From NCBI GenBank assembly GCA_013399015.1, contig VWZX01004673.1:248733-312732 (forward strand): a stretch of 64,000 bases of DNA. The letters are read 5' to 3'. Shown one piece after another: positions 28,301-39,459 of the stretch. The DNA comes from Galbula dea (taxonomy: Eukaryota > Chordata > Aves > Piciformes > Galbulidae). The translations under genes and the position numbers were made by a program. How positions within the stretch are numbered: position 1 is the stretch's first letter; each line of letters begins with the position of its first letter. Below the pieces are notes generated by a model. It had not been told where the DNA came from, made no database searches, and was given only the letters and a program-made list of their open reading frames with translations.

Positions 28301-31300
28301 CTTAACTCCCTTTTCACCACAAAAATATTCCTTCTAAGTGACTATCGATCTTATTTCCAGTACGAATCACATTTTTTGTGACCTACAGATCTTACAATGA
28401 CCTCGTCTTCCAGCAAGACATGAGAAAGTAGGGAAGAAAACAGCCTGAGGACCAGCTTTATGAAACTACGAAGCTTTGCACAGAGATCCCTAGTCAGCTT
28501 TACATTATGATAATGCAGACTTTACATGTATAATTCCATGTGTTAAAGCAAACTAGGCACATACTACCACATCCTTCTACTTGTGACAGTCTTTTGAAAT
28601 CTGCACTTTAGATGATTTCAGTTGCTGCTGTTTTGTTTTCCTTAAGTAAACCCTGAAGCACTGAGATAACATGACAAATCTGTGTCAGAACTCAAAAGAA
28701 TTAATTTTAAAGCAATATTATAAAAGCATTAAGGCTACAACACCAACTAGTCAGAAATTAGTTAAAAGCTGGAATTAGAATTCTCTATGCAAATGTCATT
28801 TATTTGTAGCTTATGGAAATTCTAAAAAAGTCTTATTCAACAACACAGCAGCCTTTGATGGAATCAAGAATAGAACCCAATTTTCCTGGGTGTTTTTTTG
28901 ATGCTTTGAACATTAAACAACTGCAGTCAGGACGGCAGGGTATCTAACTTCTTAGTGTGTGTTGTGGGTATGATACAGTCTTTGGTTAAAGAAGACCTGG
29001 CTCTTCAACATTTGATTCAAATCTCCATTTTCTGAATGGAAAAGTTGCTCAGATTCTGACAAGAAAATGGCAAATCAGCTACCTGCCTGGGCCTTGAATT
29101 GTGAATTAGAGTTGAATATTGTAGTTGTTGGGGTTCTTAACCTTTGGAATTACAGGAAAAGTAGTAAATCTTAGTGAATAAATGGCAGTTGCCCCAAGTT
29201 ATTTATTTTTATACTGTACAGATAGGGAAAATGAAATTCCCTGTAACCATCCCTCAGACATTGGCTATAGCAGTTGCTAAAAAAATGGCAGAATATTTTA
29301 GTCTAGTTTCCTTAGGAAACAAAGCAGGTGCACATGGTGGTTGTCCATCAGTCCCCTCCTAATAATGTTGACCCATTTAACCAATCCAATCAAAGTTAAC
29401 AAAAGAACAGAGATCACAGAAACATTAAAGTCTGCAAAAATCAATAGGTGGGCAGCAGAGATCTCTTGTGTCTCTGAATGAATGGTCAAGGAGAATTCAG
29501 CTTTAGCTTCCCTGCTTGGCCCAACAGCTCGGGGTCAACAGCTAGCTCTTCCCAGAGCACACCTGTGTGCATTGCTTCCCATCCAGGCAAACAGCCAGGG
29601 AAGGCGGATGAAGGGTAGATGGGTTTGGGAGGATGAAAGAGAGGTCAGGGGCATCTAAGGGATATAGGACCAAGTGTGTGTGAATGTAGGACTTGAAATT
29701 ATCAGGCTTCAGCATTTCCCCCATTAATAGAATTATATTAATAGAATTATTTCTTGAAACAGAAAAGTTTATTAATCTCTTGGTTGAAAAATGGAGCTAT
29801 TTTGCTCAGATTATCCACCAACATTAACTCTGAAAAAAACCCAAGTCTGGAAACAGTCATTTTGCCTAAAACTGAAGCAATACAAAGTTGGGATCAGCTA
29901 AAATAGAGTACCCACAAAAACAAAGTGTCTATCTTCACTAGTTCTCACTTATTTTACACAGGCATACTGGAACTTGGGTTAAGCAGATCTGGCAAAATTT
30001 AGATGGTTTGGTAGGAGATTACTTTTTCCTAGTGCACTTATCAAACAATTTCAACAAGTCAGTCTGCTTTTGCAGATTGCTTTTGAAAGCTGAATAGCAC
30101 AACCACAAAAGAGAAAACAGAATGACATGACTGCTACATTGGAGAGTATAAAGGTGTGTGATCCTGCAGACACACGCAAAACCTTCCATAGATCTTTGTA
30201 TGCTTGTAATTCCATGTATCCCTAAGTCCCACATTAATCAAAAGATTAGAAAGGGAAAGATTTTCTTAACATCTTGAATATTTTGATAAAAGTGGAACTC
30301 TTAAAATTCTGGACATCTCAAAAGGAGAGCACACAAATATTTGCAGTAGGATATTACTGGAGAAAAAACCTTGGACAGAATTCCATGAATTGTAATAGAT
30401 TAGCAGTTCTCTAAAATACAGAAGTTATTTTGACACAAATAAATGTTAGGAAGCCTTTCAGTTAAAGGAATCAATGTTAGAGGATTTCAGCATGTCCTAT
30501 GGAATTTATAGTATACCAGGACTATTTTTAATCTAAGTAAAATATTGAAGTTATGTTGCTATGCTTGGTATAACTTTATCAGGACAGTGGTAAAAAGCCA
30601 TTAAGCTGCTTTATAGAAGTAGACAACCAAAGGCAGACGTCAGACCACTGGAATCATAGTCACTATGCAAAGAAAGGAACACATCACACTTAGGAAAGGA
30701 TTTTGTAGAAGTGCATGTGTTGAGGACAACAAAAAAGAAATGCATTGAGAAGCACTCCAGAATCAGACTCAAAGAAGGCACAGAAATCAACCAACCACAA
30801 TAAGCAGCAAAAAGGTGACCCAGACAGAACCACAGAACTTTCTAGGCTAAGCACTGGCTGAAATCCAGCTTTTCTGCTGGCTTAGAACTTTCACCCTTAC
30901 AAACAAATTTCTTCTGTGTGCTGAGCAGAATATATATACATCCTCTTATGTTACTGTTGACACTACAATTAATTTATCTTTCAAATTAAAATAACCTGCA
31001 GGACCTTGTATTTTGGCCAACTGCTTGGGTCATAGCTGTAACACAACTATTTAGAAGGGCAGAGTCCTGCAAGTCATTGCACCAATGCACATACTGATCC
31101 AGATACCACAAAAACTGCAATGGGACAAGACATAATTCCTTGATGGGTCCTATGTGATGTCTTACTTGCATATTTGACGTATCTTCTTGTCAGATACTGA
31201 GAAATACTGAAAAATCCCTGAAAGATAATACTGCAATAAAATCAAGCTGTGAGCTCCAATTCAATTCCATTTGCTTGTGTAGGTCAAACTGCAGAGTAAT

Positions 31301-32255
31301 GAAAGTTAACAACGTTAAAATCAGCATAAGGATTTTGGGTTAAATGCATTCAAGGACCTATGTATTCTAATATCTGATTCATGGGGAATGCTACCTGGTG
31401 TAATTTAGGATGTTTAACTGGCAGACGATAGGTTAGGCACATAAAATTTGATTCCCCAAAGCTGAACTAAGTATCAGTCTGGGGTACATCTATGAGCCAA
31501 CAGATAATGGCAAGAACTTGCACCTGGGATGAATTTTAGCTACAGAAAACATTGTTCTTTTTACTCCTCAGATGAACAAACAGCTATTCTTTAGAGCAAG
31601 AAGACTGTCTAGATCCATGCTTACATCAGTGTACAGTTCTAATGAAGTAGCTTCACTTGGTATTTATATGCCAGAAAGTGGGTAAGCTCCAAGAAGAAAC
31701 TTCCAAAAGCCTGCTCTGGAACATATGTGATGCAAATCATTCCCCTGAGACATGAAAGGCCTGCATTTAACTCCCTGTTCCCAATCAGGTTGTTCAGGAT
31801 ATAAAAATACTGCCCCTGTTAAATGCTGTAATCACAGAGCTACTGGGTATAATGAGACGTGTACTTACAAAAGCCTTTATGCAAGATGTATAAATGTATG
31901 TATAAAGACGTCTGTAGCTGTGCCCTTTCAACATCAACTGAGCTTTCCCTCAGATTACATAGCAAATGCCACGTCCGGGCTGAGAACCCCAGTGGGTTTC
32001 AGGCTTCGGGGTGTAACAAACGGAACAGCATTGGCATCCGTCTCATGTCTACTATTAGCTTTTAAATCCTTAAGTAACTGCATAGCTATGTAGGTCTTCT
32101 GAGCTTCTTGGATTTGATCCCTCGCCTCTTTTTATCCTGAACAAATTCACAGACTTAAGAGGCATGGCTCTGTTCAACTTTCAGACTGATAATTAAAGCG
32201 TGAGAAGCGAAATTTGCTTTCCCCGATTAAGCAAAACACTTTACCACAGCACCCC
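25330..32255. other. Intergenic, no gene recognised
   Basis: This is AT-rich DNA between the HSP90 pseudogene and the HSP90AA1 promoter. The missing pseudogene exons (coding exons 6-10 of HSP90AA1) were sought here and not found. Two patches have noticeably more CpG than their surroundings, about 25640-26050 and 28128-28440, but neither translates into anything I recognise. No structural RNA or mobile element is supported. Confidence 0.45.
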
Positions 32256-32645
32256 TAAGGCGTGATTCATCCAGCTACGCCCGTCACAGCAAATGGGTCC
32301 CGCCCGGTGTCCCCGCAGCTTCCCCAGCCCGCCGCGCGGCGGGAGAAAGCACAGCCACAGCCGCAGCCACCGGCACAATCGGTCTGCGGAGAAGCACCCG
32401 GCGCGACTAATTCGTCCGAGGCCGGAAAGAGGTCACAACTGGGCCGCTGCCGCTCCGAGGACACTAGAGGCTGAGAGGGGACAGGGTGGCTTCCACCCCG
32501 CACCCCGATCTTGCATCCTTCTGGGAGCTCTGGTGGGGCCCAGGGGTTTCTAGGCCCTTCTGCATAGGACTCTCCGAGGGTGAAAGACGGGGCGGGGAGG
32601 GGAGGGGGTGGGGAAGAGAGGTGCAGGCAGCTCAACCCCACCCGC

Positions 32646-32663
32646 TTCTAGGACGTTCTGAGA
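32646..32663 (+). promoter_or_regulatory. HSP90AA1: Candidate distal heat-shock element
   Basis: The sequence ttctaggacgttctgaga gives four alternating five-base units: TTC, GGA, TTC, AGA, each separated by two bases. The ideal HSF1 array is TTCnnGAAnnTTCnnGAA, so two units are perfect and two carry one mismatch. It lies about 230 bases upstream of the inferred transcription start. Confidence 0.5.
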
Positions 32664-32820
32664 GGCTCAAGGCAGTGAATGACTTCACCCGCTGCTTGCG
32701 CAGTCCCCCGCAGACCCCTCCTTCAGCGCCGCAGGCGGCTCAACCCCCTTCCTCCGACGGACACCGCGCATGCGCTCTCCCCTCCCCCGTCATTCCCCCC
32801 CGGCCTGACGGTTGGACAAA

Positions 32821-32828
32821 TNCTGGAA
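32821..32828 (+). promoter_or_regulatory. HSP90AA1: Candidate proximal heat-shock element with unresolved base
   Basis: The sequence reads tnctggaa. If the unresolved base at 32822 is T, this is a perfect inverted pair TTCnnGAA, the core of a heat-shock element, about 18 bases upstream of the TATA box. This position would suit direct HSF1 control. The identity of the base is inferred and cannot be read. Confidence 0.45.
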
Positions 32829-32845
32829 GGGGGCGGCGCCGGGGG

Positions 32846-32852
32846 TTTATAA
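32846..32852 (+). promoter_or_regulatory. HSP90AA1: TATA box of HSP90AA1
   Basis: TTTATAA is embedded in a very GC-rich context. It predicts a transcription start near 32875-32880. The following bases contain a possible donor, GA|GTGAGT, at 32902/32903, so the first, non-coding exon may be as short as about 26 bases, or may instead continue into the sequence gap. Confidence 0.8.
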
Positions 32853-32925
32853 GCCGAGCGGGCGGTGGGGAGCGCGCATTAGCGGAGGCGCATCGGAGGA
32901 GAGTGAGTGTGTTTGTATCGTCGGT

Positions 32926-33314
32926 NNNNNNNNNNNNNNNNNNNNNNNNNNNNNNNNNNNNNNNNNNNNNNNNNNNNNNNNNNNNNNNNNNNNNNNNNNN
33001 NNNNNNNNNNNNNNNNNNNNNNNNNNNNNNNNNNNNNNNNNNNNNNNNNNNNNNNNNNNNNNNNNNNNNNNNNNNNNNNNNNNNNNNNNNNNNNNNNNNN
33101 NNNNNNNNNNNNNNNNNNNNNNNNNNNNNNNNNNNNNNNNNNNNNNNNNNNNNNNNNNNNNNNNNNNNNNNNNNNNNNNNNNNNNNNNNNNNNNNNNNNN
33201 NNNNNNNNNNNNNNNNNNNNNNNNNNNNNNNNNNNNNNNNNNNNNNNNNNNNNNNNNNNNNNNNNNNNNNNNNNNNNNNNNNNNNNNNNNNNNNNNNNNN
33301 NNNNNNNNNNNNNN
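32926..33314. other. Assembly gap (389 N)
   Basis: This unbroken run of N lies inside the HSP90AA1 CpG island, just downstream of the inferred transcription start. Open frames spanning it are artefacts. The missing sequence may hold part of the non-coding first exon and the start of intron 1. Confidence 0.99.
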
Positions 33315-33349
33315 GGGGGTGAGGGGCGGTCGGGGAAGGCTCTGGCAGT

Positions 33350-33363
33350 TTCTAGAACGTTTC
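33350..33363 (+). promoter_or_regulatory. HSP90AA1: Candidate heat-shock element in intron 1
   Basis: The motif ttctagaacgtttc has a perfect TTCnnGAA pair followed by a third TTC unit displaced by one base. It is downstream of the transcription start, in what is read as intron 1. Intronic heat-shock elements are known from vertebrate HSP90 genes. Confidence 0.55.
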
Positions 33364-34142
33364 CTGCTTCCAGCGAGTGCCTGCAGGGGGCGCGGTGTGG
33401 CGGCGCGCGGCGGCCGCTCTCGCCCTGGGGTTCGGCTCAGCGTCCCCTGACGGGGGCGGGCCGGGGTGAGGGGGGGAGTGCTGGTCCGACGGCCGTTCCG
33501 TAATTCCTGAGCGCTCTAGTTAGCGGATGATAGCTCTTTTCCGCAGTGGTTGAAGTGAGGTCGCGATTGGAAAGGCTTGCCTTTTTTTTGATTTGAAACA
33601 TGTAGAGAATCTGCAGGAAACGAGTGGCTGGGGAAGTTGGGGTCATCTGTGGGACAGTAAGGAGTGCAGCTAGGCCGTGTGGGTGCATCGGTTACGGTGG
33701 TGGATGGTACATGCTGCTGAAGATGGAAGTTAATGTGAGCAGAGTAGGAGGCGGGATGTGAGAAAGTATTAAAGCAGATTTAACAGTGAGAATCGACTAC
33801 AGAGTAATGCAACTGATCTCTTAAATGTTAGGCTAAGTTCTCAGTTACACTTCTGCGTACTTTCCCTGTGTTGCTAGGAAGCGAGTTAGTACAGGAATTA
33901 CTAAATTAAAAGAGGAGAGAGGAAAAATCCTGTCTTAGCTCTAAATGGTGAAAACCAAAGAGAATGCAAAGCAAGTACGTAGTTAAAACATGTTTTTGTA
34001 TACCTCAAAATTTGTTTTGAGTTGTTAGTAGGAAATAAGAGTAGGGTGGGGGGTGTTTTTGTGGTGCTAGTTTCTTTGCTTGCAAAAGAATATATCCACC
34101 AAGCTTTTGGGTTTTTGATTCTAACTCCCTCTCCCTTGACAG

Positions 34143-37100
34143 ATGCCGGAAGCTGTGCAAACTCAAGACCAACCAATGGAGGAGGAGGTGGAGACATTTG
34201 CCTTCCAGGCTGAGATTGCTCAGTTGATGTCTCTGATCATCAACACCTTCTACTCCAATAAGGAAATCTTTCTGAGAGAGCTAATTTCCAATTCATCTGA
34301 TGTAAGTACCTTAACTTATAGCTTGATGTGTGTCAGTAGGACTACTGACGTTTTTGGGAATAATCAGGGAATGCTAAAGCCTGTGTCTTCTGTTACAGGC
34401 TCTGGACAAAATAAGGTATGAGAGTTTGACTGACCCAAGCAAGCTGGACTCTGGAAAAGACCTGAAAATTAATCTGATTCCGAACAAGCATGATCGCACT
34501 CTGACCATTGTGGATACAGGCATAGGGATGACCAAAGCTGACCTGGTCAACAATCTTGGTACCATTGCCAAGTCTGGTACCAAAGCTTTCATGGAAGCGC
34601 TGCAGGCAGGGGCTGATATATCCATGATTGGTCAGTTCGGTGTTGGCTTCTACTCTGCTTACCTGGTTGCAGAAAAAGTGACAGTGATCACCAAGCACAA
34701 TGATGATGAGCAGTATGCTTGGGAGTCATCTGCTGGAGGATCTTTCACTGTCAGACTTGATAATGGTGAGTACTAAGTGTTCCAGAGTAGGCTTTCTAAA
34801 GGGTTTCTGACATACAGATACAAAGAGACAAAACCAGATAAAATGGGTAGTAGTCATGTGACATTAAGGCCAGGCACAGCTCTTCTCAGCATTCAGTTTG
34901 AGTAAATGTAGATACATGGTACCTGCATGTCTTAAGTGAATGGTGCTGTATAATTAATCAGCACTAAATTTCCAAAGTCTATGCACGGAAATAACTCTGC
35001 AGACTCCTCTAACAGCTATGCTGAATGCAAACAATCAAAATACAACACCTCAATAGATGTAATGAGTGAAAATTAGTTCATGCTTAACTTGGAGTATGTG
35101 CAGGTTACAGTAGGCTTGAGGAATTGTCCCCAGAAGCATAGCTTTCAGTGTTCAGAAATGACTGATGCAGCAAGTTAATTTTTTAAGAGTACATGTTTTC
35201 TACTACATGCTCCTTAAGTAAAACCTGTAAACTCCATTGTAGGTGAACCTCTGGGCCGTGGAACAAAAGTCATCCTGCATCTGAAAGAAGATCAGACTGA
35301 ATACCTGGAAGAACGGCGAATCAAGGAAATAGTGAAGAAGCATTCTCAGTTCATTGGCTATCCTATTACACTCTTTGTATGTACCTTGCTTGAAATAAAT
35401 AATTGCTGCCACCTTAAACTGGTCTCTTGGAAAGGCAAGAAAGAGCACTCCATGTGTATTTTTAAAATTGGTGCAGATGATGTGTGGATGTAACTCTTTG
35501 AAATGTAATTAATAATTACAGTTCTATTTCAAACGCTTAAGCTAAAAAATACATTAGATCAAACTAGTAGTATTTAGTCTCCAAACTACTGAGGAAATTA
35601 CATGTGCTATTTGTTGTAATTCAGACTGCATAAGCACATAGAAACAAAATGCCCTTTGTATACCCAGACTGGGAGTCCTTAGTTTGAGTGTAGAAGGAAA
35701 AGCTGATGCAGTGTTCTTGCAGTCGTGACAGTACAAGGAATATGTTTGTGCTGTTTCTCAACTAATGATCTCTTTGTAGGTGGAGAAGGAACGTGACAAG
35801 GAGGTGAGTGATGATGAGGCTGAGGAAAAGGAAGAGGAAAAAGAAGAGAAGGAGGAAAAGACAGAAGATAAACCAGAGATTGAGGATGTTGGTTCTGATG
35901 AAGAAGAGGAAAAGAAGGACGGAGATAAGAAGAAGAAGAAGAAGATTAAGGAGAAGTACATCGATCAGGAAGAGCTCAACAAGACCAAGCCCATCTGGAC
36001 CAGGAATCCAGATGACATCACCAATGAGGAATACGGTGAATTCTACAAGAGTCTGACTAATGACTGGGAAGACCACTTGGCTGTCAAAGTAAGTTCATGT
36101 CTCTTTTCAGGCACATGCTTGCCATTAAAGTTGGCAGCTTGCTAAATGAGCTAATGAACTCTGATCCATTGTCCCACATCTTAACTGAGAAGTTTCTTTC
36201 GGTATTTGGAGTGATTCTGTTTCAGACAATTTGACTACACGAGGGTGACTGTGCTACGGTTACCCTGGTTACTGTTACGGTTGTGATAACATCAAATTTG
36301 TATGAAATTGTTCAAGTGCAGGTACTTTACCAGTTCATACAACAGCTGTTAATCAGTCTTAACTGAAAAAGTAGATTTCTCACAAGTGTTGGTTGAGTTC
36401 ATAGCTTAGGCATACAGCTAAAGGTATTGGCTAAGTGAGATGTAACTGTTTCTTTTGGGTGTCTGTGGTGGGAAGTGCTAGAACAGTACACTTGCCTCCT
36501 GAAGCTGTATTTATAGTAACAGGGAACTGAATATAGCTTCTGAATTGGCTTCTTTGCTTGGTAACAACTGAACAGAACTTGGAGGTGTCTGGAGCAAGTG
36601 CTTTTCCCTCACATCTGAAGGTGGTTACTGCTTGCCTTGAAGAGCTGTTAAAACAATTAGCAAGTGAGAGGTGTGAAAATTGGCTAAAATAATTCTGCTT
36701 TCTTGTAGCATTTCTCTGTGGAAGGGCAGCTGGAATTCAGAGCTCTTCTCTTTGTTCCACGGCGTGCACCTTTCGACCTGTTCGAGAACAGGAAGAAGAA
36801 GAATAACATAAAGCTGTATGTACGCAGAGTTTTCATCATGGACAACTGTGAGGAGCTGATCCCTGAATACCTGAGTGAGTATAGAAAAAAGTGTCCTAAA
36901 CTGTTGAAAAAACTGCATAACCCTTCTGTAGTTATAGGAGGGAGGAAGATTGAATCCTGAGCAGAGCTGATGAGGAAGTCCATGAGCAGTTGAAAGTACT
37001 GCTTAGTTTGTCTGGAATTCTATAGAAGCACAAATTCATGACTTATAAAAGGGCAAAGCTCTTCAGCTAGTGATGTCTTGTTTTCTTTGAGACCTGCAAA

Positions 37101-39459
37101 GCTTAATTCTTACCGGCATCTTGCAGATTTCATGAGAGGTGTGGTAGACTCTGAGGATTTGCCTCTGAATATTTCCCGTGAAATGCTGCAGCAAAGCAAG
37201 ATCTTGAAAGTGATCAGGAAGAACTTGGTGAAGAAGTGTTTGGAGCTTTTCACCGAGCTGGCTGAAGATAAGGAGAACTATAAGAAGTTCTATGAGCAGT
37301 TTTCCAAGAACATTAAGGTTTGTAGACTTGTGCTTAATACTGACAGTAGAAGCTGCAGATTTTTGTTAGGCCTGAAATAATAGTCTTGATCTAGTGGAAT
37401 CACTTGGGGTTTTTACTCTTACCCTTGTAGCTTGGTATCCATGAAGATTCCCAGAACCGCAAGAAGCTCTCAGAATTACTGAGGTATTACACATCTGCAT
37501 CTGGGGATGAAATGGTTTCTCTGAAGGATTACTGCACTCGCATGAAGGAAAACCAGAAACATGTCTACTACATTACTGGTGAGTCAATAGTACAGATTTA
37601 AAATCCAGGGATGTCACTCCCTGCATAGGATGATTTTTTTTTGAGGTAGGAAAATGGAAAGTAACAATGTATCCTGGTGAATTTGGAAAGGTACAGGGAA
37701 CCTTGTGTAGGACATGACGGTCACACTTGCTAGGTTAAAAGTGCGTCTCTTGTATAGCTGCTTGCCCACCTTTTCCCTGTAACTACAGGAAATGGGCTTT
37801 AAAGTCTTTGAGGTGCCTTTGCTATAGGTCTGTGTGAAGGCATTAGCTAATGAAGTTGGCCGGGAGTATATTGATTTTGGAGGCTGGGTGCTTGAACAAG
37901 TTTAGCTGTTGGAGCATCAGAAGTCTTTCCAACACAAATGCTGTACAGGGCTTGTCAGTTTCCTGGCAGGAATGGGAAACATTCCCCAGGGGAATAAGAC
38001 AGGGATTTTAAGTGGAGTATTACAGGCTGTGGGTGTTGGCCTGAAAGGCTTGCATCTCTTTGGGATAGCCTGACTTACATAGTGGCTTGTCATACCTTTT
38101 GTGCTGCCTCTTTCCCCTGGTATGGACATGAAGCATCACTGGAAATGTTGCATATGCTCTTCAGAAAATAATACATTTGCCATGTTACAGTGCTGAGGCT
38201 CAAACCATAATTGTGGTGTTCTGTCTCTTGCAGGTGAAACTAAAGATCAGGTGGCCAACTCTGCTTTTGTGGAGCGTCTTCGCAAACATGGCCTGGAAGT
38301 GATCTACATGATTGAGCCCATTGATGAATACTGTGTGCAGCAGCTGAAGGAATTTGAAGGCAAGACACTGGTTTCTGTAACAAAAGAGGGTTTGGAGCTT
38401 CCAGAAGATGAGGAAGAGAAAAAGAAACAGGAGGAGAAGAAAGCAAAGTTTGAAAACCTTTGCAAAATAATGAAAGATATCCTGGAAAAGAAAGTGGAAA
38501 AGGTAATTAGTACTGTGTTACAAGTGAAGTTGTAATCTGAAAGAAAGCTGCAGGTAGCAATGTCTGTTAAAATTAGCTTTTCTGAAAGAGATTTCAATCT
38601 CTGCAGGATATCTTGTTACAGAATAGAGTCTTTGTAAGATCTCCGAAGCTAAGTAGCTCTGAGTTAGTATTGCATGTTATTCAGCTCTGTTTTGTGAGTC
38701 TTAGGTTTGCATGACATAGCAGCATTTCAGAGTTGAGTCTCTTAAGCTAGTGGGGACAGGAAGTAATGTGTGTCTGCTAAAAACTTGTGCTTTCATTCAC
38801 TGTTCTAGGTTGTTGTGTCCAATCGTTTAGTCACTTCTCCATGCTGTATTGTAACAAGCACATATGGCTGGACTGCCAACATGGAGAGGATCATGAAAGC
38901 TCAGGCATTAAGAGACAACTCCACAATGGGATACATGGCAGCAAAGAAACACCTAGAGATTAATCCTGATCATTCCATTATTGAAACACTGAGGCAGAAG
39001 GCAGAGGCTGATAAGAATGACAAGTCTGTGAAGGATCTTGTCATCCTGCTGTATGAAACAGCACTCCTGTCCTCTGGCTTCAGTTTGGAAGATCCTCAGA
39101 CGCATGCCAACCGCATTTACAGAATGATCAAGCTTGGCCTGGGTAAGTTAGCAACCTGTCACATCTCTGAACTTTAGGGGGAACTTTTGGTGAACGCTGG
39201 CAGGGTACTGAGAGCCTAGAGAGCACCTTGGTGGCTCTTCATACTTGAGGTCAAGAGTGAGTCCTCAGATATCTGAGTTGAAGTGCTGAGGAGAATAAAG
39301 TTTTGAGTTCCAATAGCAGAATTAATGGTCCATGTGTTCTCCTTCCCAGGCATAGATGAAGATGATACTGCTGTAGAAGAAGCTAGTCCAGCAGTTACTG
39401 AGGAGATGCCACCTCTTGAAGGAGATGATGATACATCACGCATGGAGGAGGTGGATTAA
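34143..39459 (+). CDS. HSP90AA1: HSP90-alpha, complete (10 coding exons, 728 aa)
   Basis: This is the cytosolic ATP-dependent homodimeric chaperone for kinases, steroid receptors and other clients. Coding exons: 34143-34301, 34399-34765, 35243-35376, 35780-36088, 36709-36874, 37127-37317, 37431-37578, 38234-38502, 38809-39142, 39350-39459. They total 2187 bases, all phases agree, and introns are GT-AG. The start codon follows its acceptor directly (CAG|ATG), so the upstream exon is non-coding. The N-terminal GHKL ATPase domain shows NSSDALDK (across the first junction), DTGIGMTK near residue 92 and GQFGVGFYS near 131. An acidic/lysine-rich charged linker fills the fourth coding exon. The middle domain carries the [10 protein letters not shown] catalytic-arginine loop, then comes the C-terminal dimerisation domain. 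The protein ends in MEEVD, the docking peptide for TPR co-chaperones. No disruption is seen. Heat-shock elements upstream and in intron 1 indicate HSF1 control. Confidence 0.98.

Larger units (their letters stand above)
32260..33530. promoter_or_regulatory. HSP90AA1: CpG-island promoter region of HSP90AA1 (with gap)
   Basis: This GC-rich, CpG-dense block is interrupted by a sequence gap. It contains a GC box (ggggcgggg near 32589), a canonical TATA element TTTATAA at 32846-32852, and several heat-shock-element-like motifs listed separately. The combination of TATA box and heat-shock elements in a CpG island is what is expected for the stress-inducible HSP90-alpha gene, as opposed to the more constitutive HSP90-beta. 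Confidence 0.85.

Noticed and set aside
32486..33503. Long plus-strand frames across the N gap
   Set aside because: Their length comes from unresolved codons in the 389-base gap; the rest is GC-rich promoter sequence.
35758..36076. Minus-strand frames rich in Ser/Leu/Phe opposite the HSP90AA1 charged linker
   Set aside because: They are the complement of the Glu/Lys-rich linker codons and overlap a certain coding exon.
36195..36320. Repeated acggtt-like motifs in an HSP90AA1 intron, considered as an intronic snoRNA
   Set aside because: I could not find convincing C/D boxes with a terminal stem or an H/ACA fold with an ACA tail.
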